A DNA stretch of 6,334 nucleotides, taken from NCBI GenBank assembly GCA_004297865.1, contig SCSO01000347.1:1-6334 (forward strand), read 5' to 3'. Both the position numbers and the translations under genes were made by a program. Positions 5,799-6,334 of the stretch are shown piece by piece. Below the pieces are notes generated by a model. It was not told where the DNA came from. It saw only the letters and a list, made by a program, of their open reading frames with translations, and searched no databases. Source of the DNA: Legionella sp. Its GTDB lineage: Bacteria; Pseudomonadota; Gammaproteobacteria; Legionellales; Legionellaceae. Each line of letters begins with the position of its first letter. Positions within the stretch are counted from its first letter, which is position 1.

Positions 5799-6334
5799 AT
5801 GCTTTTGGTTGATTGCGATATACAGGAGTTCGTGAAGGATCATATTAAACTTTTTTTAACTAAAAAACCTTTAACTTTTGCAGAATTAAAAGCGTTCCTT
5901 GTCAGTAAAGCACCTATTCCTTTTGTCCATAATCAATGCGTAGAATTTCTCACCGTAAAAAAAAGCAAAGATTTAGATTCACTGAAATGCAAGTTATCTG
6001 AGCAAGCCTATAAAAAACAAGAAAATGAAGATGAGACTTTGCGTAAGCGTTTAAATCAAGAAGAGCAGGATGACAAAGCCAATAGTACTGCGTTTAAACG
6101 TCAATGCAAAACCATTCGAACTCAAATTGAAACTTATCAATGCGAGATAGAAGCGTTACAAATGAAATTGTTACAGCAAGTAGGTACTCCTCTTTTCTAT
6201 ACCCACAAAACAGGAAGCACAGACGATACAGAACAGAAACAAGCGATGGATCTTATTCATAGTTCGCTAATCAAATACAGAACCAAAATAAGACAGCAAG
6301 AAGTTTTATTAAAATCTAAAGAAAATGAATTAAC
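5799..6334 (+). CDS. Unrecognised coiled-coil protein, 3' end beyond the window
   Basis: The frame stays open for 178 codons to the right edge. ATG 5799 has AGGAG five bases upstream, a good ribosome site. I do not recognise the family. Residues 1-55 look like a small helical domain with hydrophobic stretches (IKLFLTKKPLTFAELKAFLV, 16-35; CVEFLTV, 47-53). From about 56 to 128 the sequence is highly charged, rich in K, E and Q, with a heptad-like pattern suggesting coiled coil. A short break (GTPLFYTHKTGST, 129-141) separates it from a second charged helical stretch (about 143-178). Cysteines at 6, 47, 64, 103 and 115 show no metal-site spacing. There is no signal peptide or membrane segment, so it is probably cytoplasmic unless secreted by a signal at the unseen C-terminus. 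Codon use looks like its neighbours. It is divergent from ubiG and no function is assigned. Confidence 0.85.
   Translation, partial: MLLVDCDIQEFVKDHIKLFLTKKPLTFAELKAFLVSKAPIPFVHNQCVEFLTVKKSKDLDSLKCKLSEQAYKKQENEDETLRKRLNQEEQDDKANSTAFKRQCKTIRTQIETYQCEIEALQMKLLQQVGTPLFYTHKTGSTDDTEQKQAMDLIHSSLIKYRTKIRQQEVLLKSKENEL

Overview
The window reads as chromosomal DNA of a low-GC gammaproteobacterium. The best guess is the Legionellales (Legionella/Coxiella relatives). This rests on a bifunctional PutA without the N-terminal DNA-binding domain, a UbiG and ProQ/FinO-domain protein of gammaproteobacterial type, and a palindrome close to the LetA/GacA target site known from Legionella. No mobile element, CRISPR array, tRNA or rRNA is visible. 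The genus cannot be fixed from the sequence alone.

Layout. Positions 1-3028 (minus) hold almost all of putA, cut by the left edge. Positions 3029-3434 are an AT-rich divergent intergenic region with a good promoter on each strand. Positions 3435-4112 (plus) encode an exported YkuD_2-type L,D-transpeptidase-like protein. Positions 4113-4496 have no protein gene, but the minus strand of the left third (about 4244 to 4113) looks like a small RNA of the CsrB/RsmY/RsmZ type: a chain of short hairpins showing GGA in the loops, ending in a strong intrinsic terminator. It has its own promoter and a LetA/GacA-like palindrome about 178 bases upstream of the predicted start. Positions 4497-4874 (plus) encode a minimal ProQ/FinO-domain RNA chaperone, divergent from the small RNA. 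Positions 4906-5604 (minus) are ubiG, convergent with proQ. Positions 5799-6334 (plus) are the start of an unrecognised coiled-coil protein that runs off the right edge.

How it fits together. PutA feeds electrons from proline into the quinone pool and UbiG makes ubiquinone, but the two are not in one operon. The most interesting part is the pair at 4113-4874: a predicted CsrA-sequestering small RNA beside an RNA-chaperone gene, with a two-component response-regulator site between them. In Legionella and Pseudomonas such RNAs carry the GacA/LetA signal to the global translational regulator CsrA/RsmA. That this locus does so is inferred from structure and motifs only.
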